Below are positions 4,529 through 5,615 of a stretch of DNA of 5,615 bases, piece after piece. A program made the position numbers and the translations under genes. The first letter of the stretch is position 1. Each line of letters opens with the position of its first letter. Under the pieces are notes generated by a model. The model saw only the letters and a program-made list of their open reading frames with translations. It was not told where the DNA came from and ran no database searches. Source of the DNA: an uncultured Roseburia sp. (GTDB lineage: Bacteria > Bacillota > Clostridia > Lachnospirales > Lachnospiraceae); assembly GCA_946055175.1 (NCBI GenBank), contig CAMGET010000113.1:1-5615 (forward strand). The letters run 5' to 3'.

Positions 4529-4565
4529 TTTTCATTTTCACCGCCGTTTTGTTTAAGTTTATCTC

Positions 4566-5615
4566 CTATTTTGAATTTTTAGGTTCCTTGCGAAGCTTAT
4601 GGTCTATCACCAGTGCTCTTATCGCCAAGACAAATAGTACCATTGCTAACGCTGTAATCATCCAGACAATCTGCTGCAAACCAATTGCACTCTCTTTAAA
4701 TACCGGTCTTAAAATTTCCGTATTTCCGGTTATTTCACAGTATTCTTTATTTGTAACACGTACATGCAAATACATGTATAAGGTTTCTTTGGCTGCACTC
4801 CGCAGTGCCTGATAATAGCTGTTTGAGCTTGTTTCTTTTACAAGTTCTCCACCCATCATTCCGCTCATCCAAAGACTTCCGCCTGCACGAAGTGCCTGGT
4901 CACCGTTCATGTATGCATGGTGGTCGCAATAATCGGTAATGACACAACCCCTAAAGCCCCATTCGTCTCTTAAGACATCTGTTAACAGGGCCTTGCTTCC
5001 GCCTGCCCACAAAGCTCCGATTCGGTTGTAGCTGGTCATAAGCCCGACTGCATCATACTGTTCTACCAACATTTGGAATGGCTTTAGATAAATTTCCCTC
5101 AATGTCTGCTCGGTCATCCATGTGTAAACAGAGTCTCGGTAAATACCGGATTCTCCATCGTTGCAGATAAAATGTTTCACATAAGAGTAGACACCTGCTT
5201 CATTTGCACCGCTAACGGTATTACCACACATCGTTCCGGATAAGAAGCTGTCCTCTGAATAGTATTCATAATTACGACCGTTAAACGGACTGCGATGCAT
5301 ATTCACCGCCGGTGCATACCAGCCGCTGTAACCGTTCTGAATTGCCTGCTGTCCTATAATTCGGCCTTCTTCGCGTGCCAAAGTTGCATTCCAGGTCTGT
5401 GCCAAAGTACTGCTGCTTGGGAAACCGGTTCCGGCTCCCATTCCGGTAAAGCCACCTATTTGTGCCGGACCATCTGCATCCTTGCTTCGCAGTTTTCCGA
5501 TACTCTTAAGCTTTACAATTCCTCCGTAGCCGTTAATGAACATCTCTTCCATTTCTTCTATGGTAAGCTGGTCTAACAGCGCTTCCCACTGTGGGTCATT
5601 GTAATCGGCACCCAA
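4566..5615 (-). CDS. GH3 glycoside hydrolase, C-terminal part with catalytic barrel and membrane anchor (5' end outside window)
   Basis: The last 349 residues of a family 3 glycoside hydrolase (beta-glucosidase-like). The reading frame is open to the window edge, so the N-terminus is missing. The visible part is the (beta/alpha)8 domain: LLDQLTIEEMEEM (usual start of the barrel), DADGPAQIGGF, GRNYEYYSEDSFLSG near 113-127, KHF at 148-150, and ITDYCDH with D228 as the predicted nucleophile. Instead of the usual second GH3 domain, the protein then runs about 65 residues to a membrane helix at about 315-337 and a basic tail (DHKLRKEPKNSK), which predicts an outside enzyme with a cytoplasmic tail. 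The barrel at the C-terminus suggests the reversed domain order known from Ruminococcus albus and Butyrivibrio GH3 enzymes, with the acid/base domain upstream. Sugar specificity cannot be read here. Confidence 0.9.
   Translation of the reverse strand: MGADYNDPQWEALLDQLTIEEMEEMFINGYGGIVKLKSIGKLRSKDADGPAQIGGFTGMGAGTGFPSSSTLAQTWNATLAREEGRIIGQQAIQNGYSGWYAPAVNMHRSPFNGRNYEYYSEDSFLSGTMCGNTVSGANEAGVYSYVKHFICNDGESGIYRDSVYTWMTEQTLREIYLKPFQMLVEQYDAVGLMTSYNRIGALWAGGSKALLTDVLRDEWGFRGCVITDYCDHHAYMNGDQALRAGGSLWMSGMMGGELVKETSSNSYYQALRSAAKETLYMYLHVRVTNKEYCEITGNTEILRPVFKESAIGLQQIVWMITALAMVLFVLAIRALVIDHKLRKEPKNSK

Noticed and set aside
4549..5576. Plus-strand frames opposite the GH3 gene and 4273-4473 over the promoter/receptor-tail region
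   Set aside because: They are antisense to GH3 motifs or to the scfA promoter, with no start signals or recognisable domains.
1..5615. tRNA or rRNA genes
   Set aside because: I saw no cloverleaf-like arms, TTCGANNC loop in context or rRNA core sequence on either strand.

Overview
The window looks like chromosomal DNA from an anaerobic member of the Bacillota, class Clostridia, most likely Lachnospiraceae. The grounds are a SCIFF peptide with its maturase (a near-universal clostridial pair), a short-form Orn/Lys/Arg decarboxylase, a membrane-anchored GH3 glycosidase, A/T-rich spacers and strong AGGAGG-type ribosome binding sites. No species can be named. Every gene I can support lies on the minus strand, so the layout reads from right to left.

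Right end (4566-5615): the catalytic barrel and C-terminal membrane anchor of a GH3 glycoside hydrolase whose N-terminal part lies outside the window. Below it, 4246-4565 is gene-poor. It holds the last 46 codons of a chemotaxis receptor (a relic) and a promoter for the next gene.

Centre (1145-4245): a RiPP locus. scfA, missed by ordinary ORF cut-offs, encodes a 47-residue cysteine-rich SCIFF precursor. An intrinsic terminator and then a perfect 18-bp hairpin separate it from scfB, the radical-SAM/SPASM maturase. A PLP-dependent Orn/Lys/Arg decarboxylase starts 4 nt after scfB. Overlapping the decarboxylase end is a tiny ORF with the GGxDGPT signature of Na+-pumping decarboxylase beta subunits; it runs directly into the tail of a broken hipA.

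Left end (1-841): an ArsR-type regulator, a thioredoxin-fold redox protein overlapping it by 4 nt, and the first 33 or so codons of an ArsP-type permease. The permease is cut by what looks like the end of an IS21-like element carrying tandem 20-bp repeats. Two similar dyads, one at the arsR promoter and one just before the permease, look like operators for this regulator. The set resembles a thiol-metalloid (perhaps arsenical) efflux operon disabled by transposition.

Four gene remnants (permease, OadB-like ORF, hipA, chemotaxis receptor) mark the window as repeatedly rearranged around an intact RiPP core. Start codons were reassigned for arsR (ATG 775), the decarboxylase (ATG 2572) and scfB (TTG 3956) from ribosome binding sites and family N-termini.
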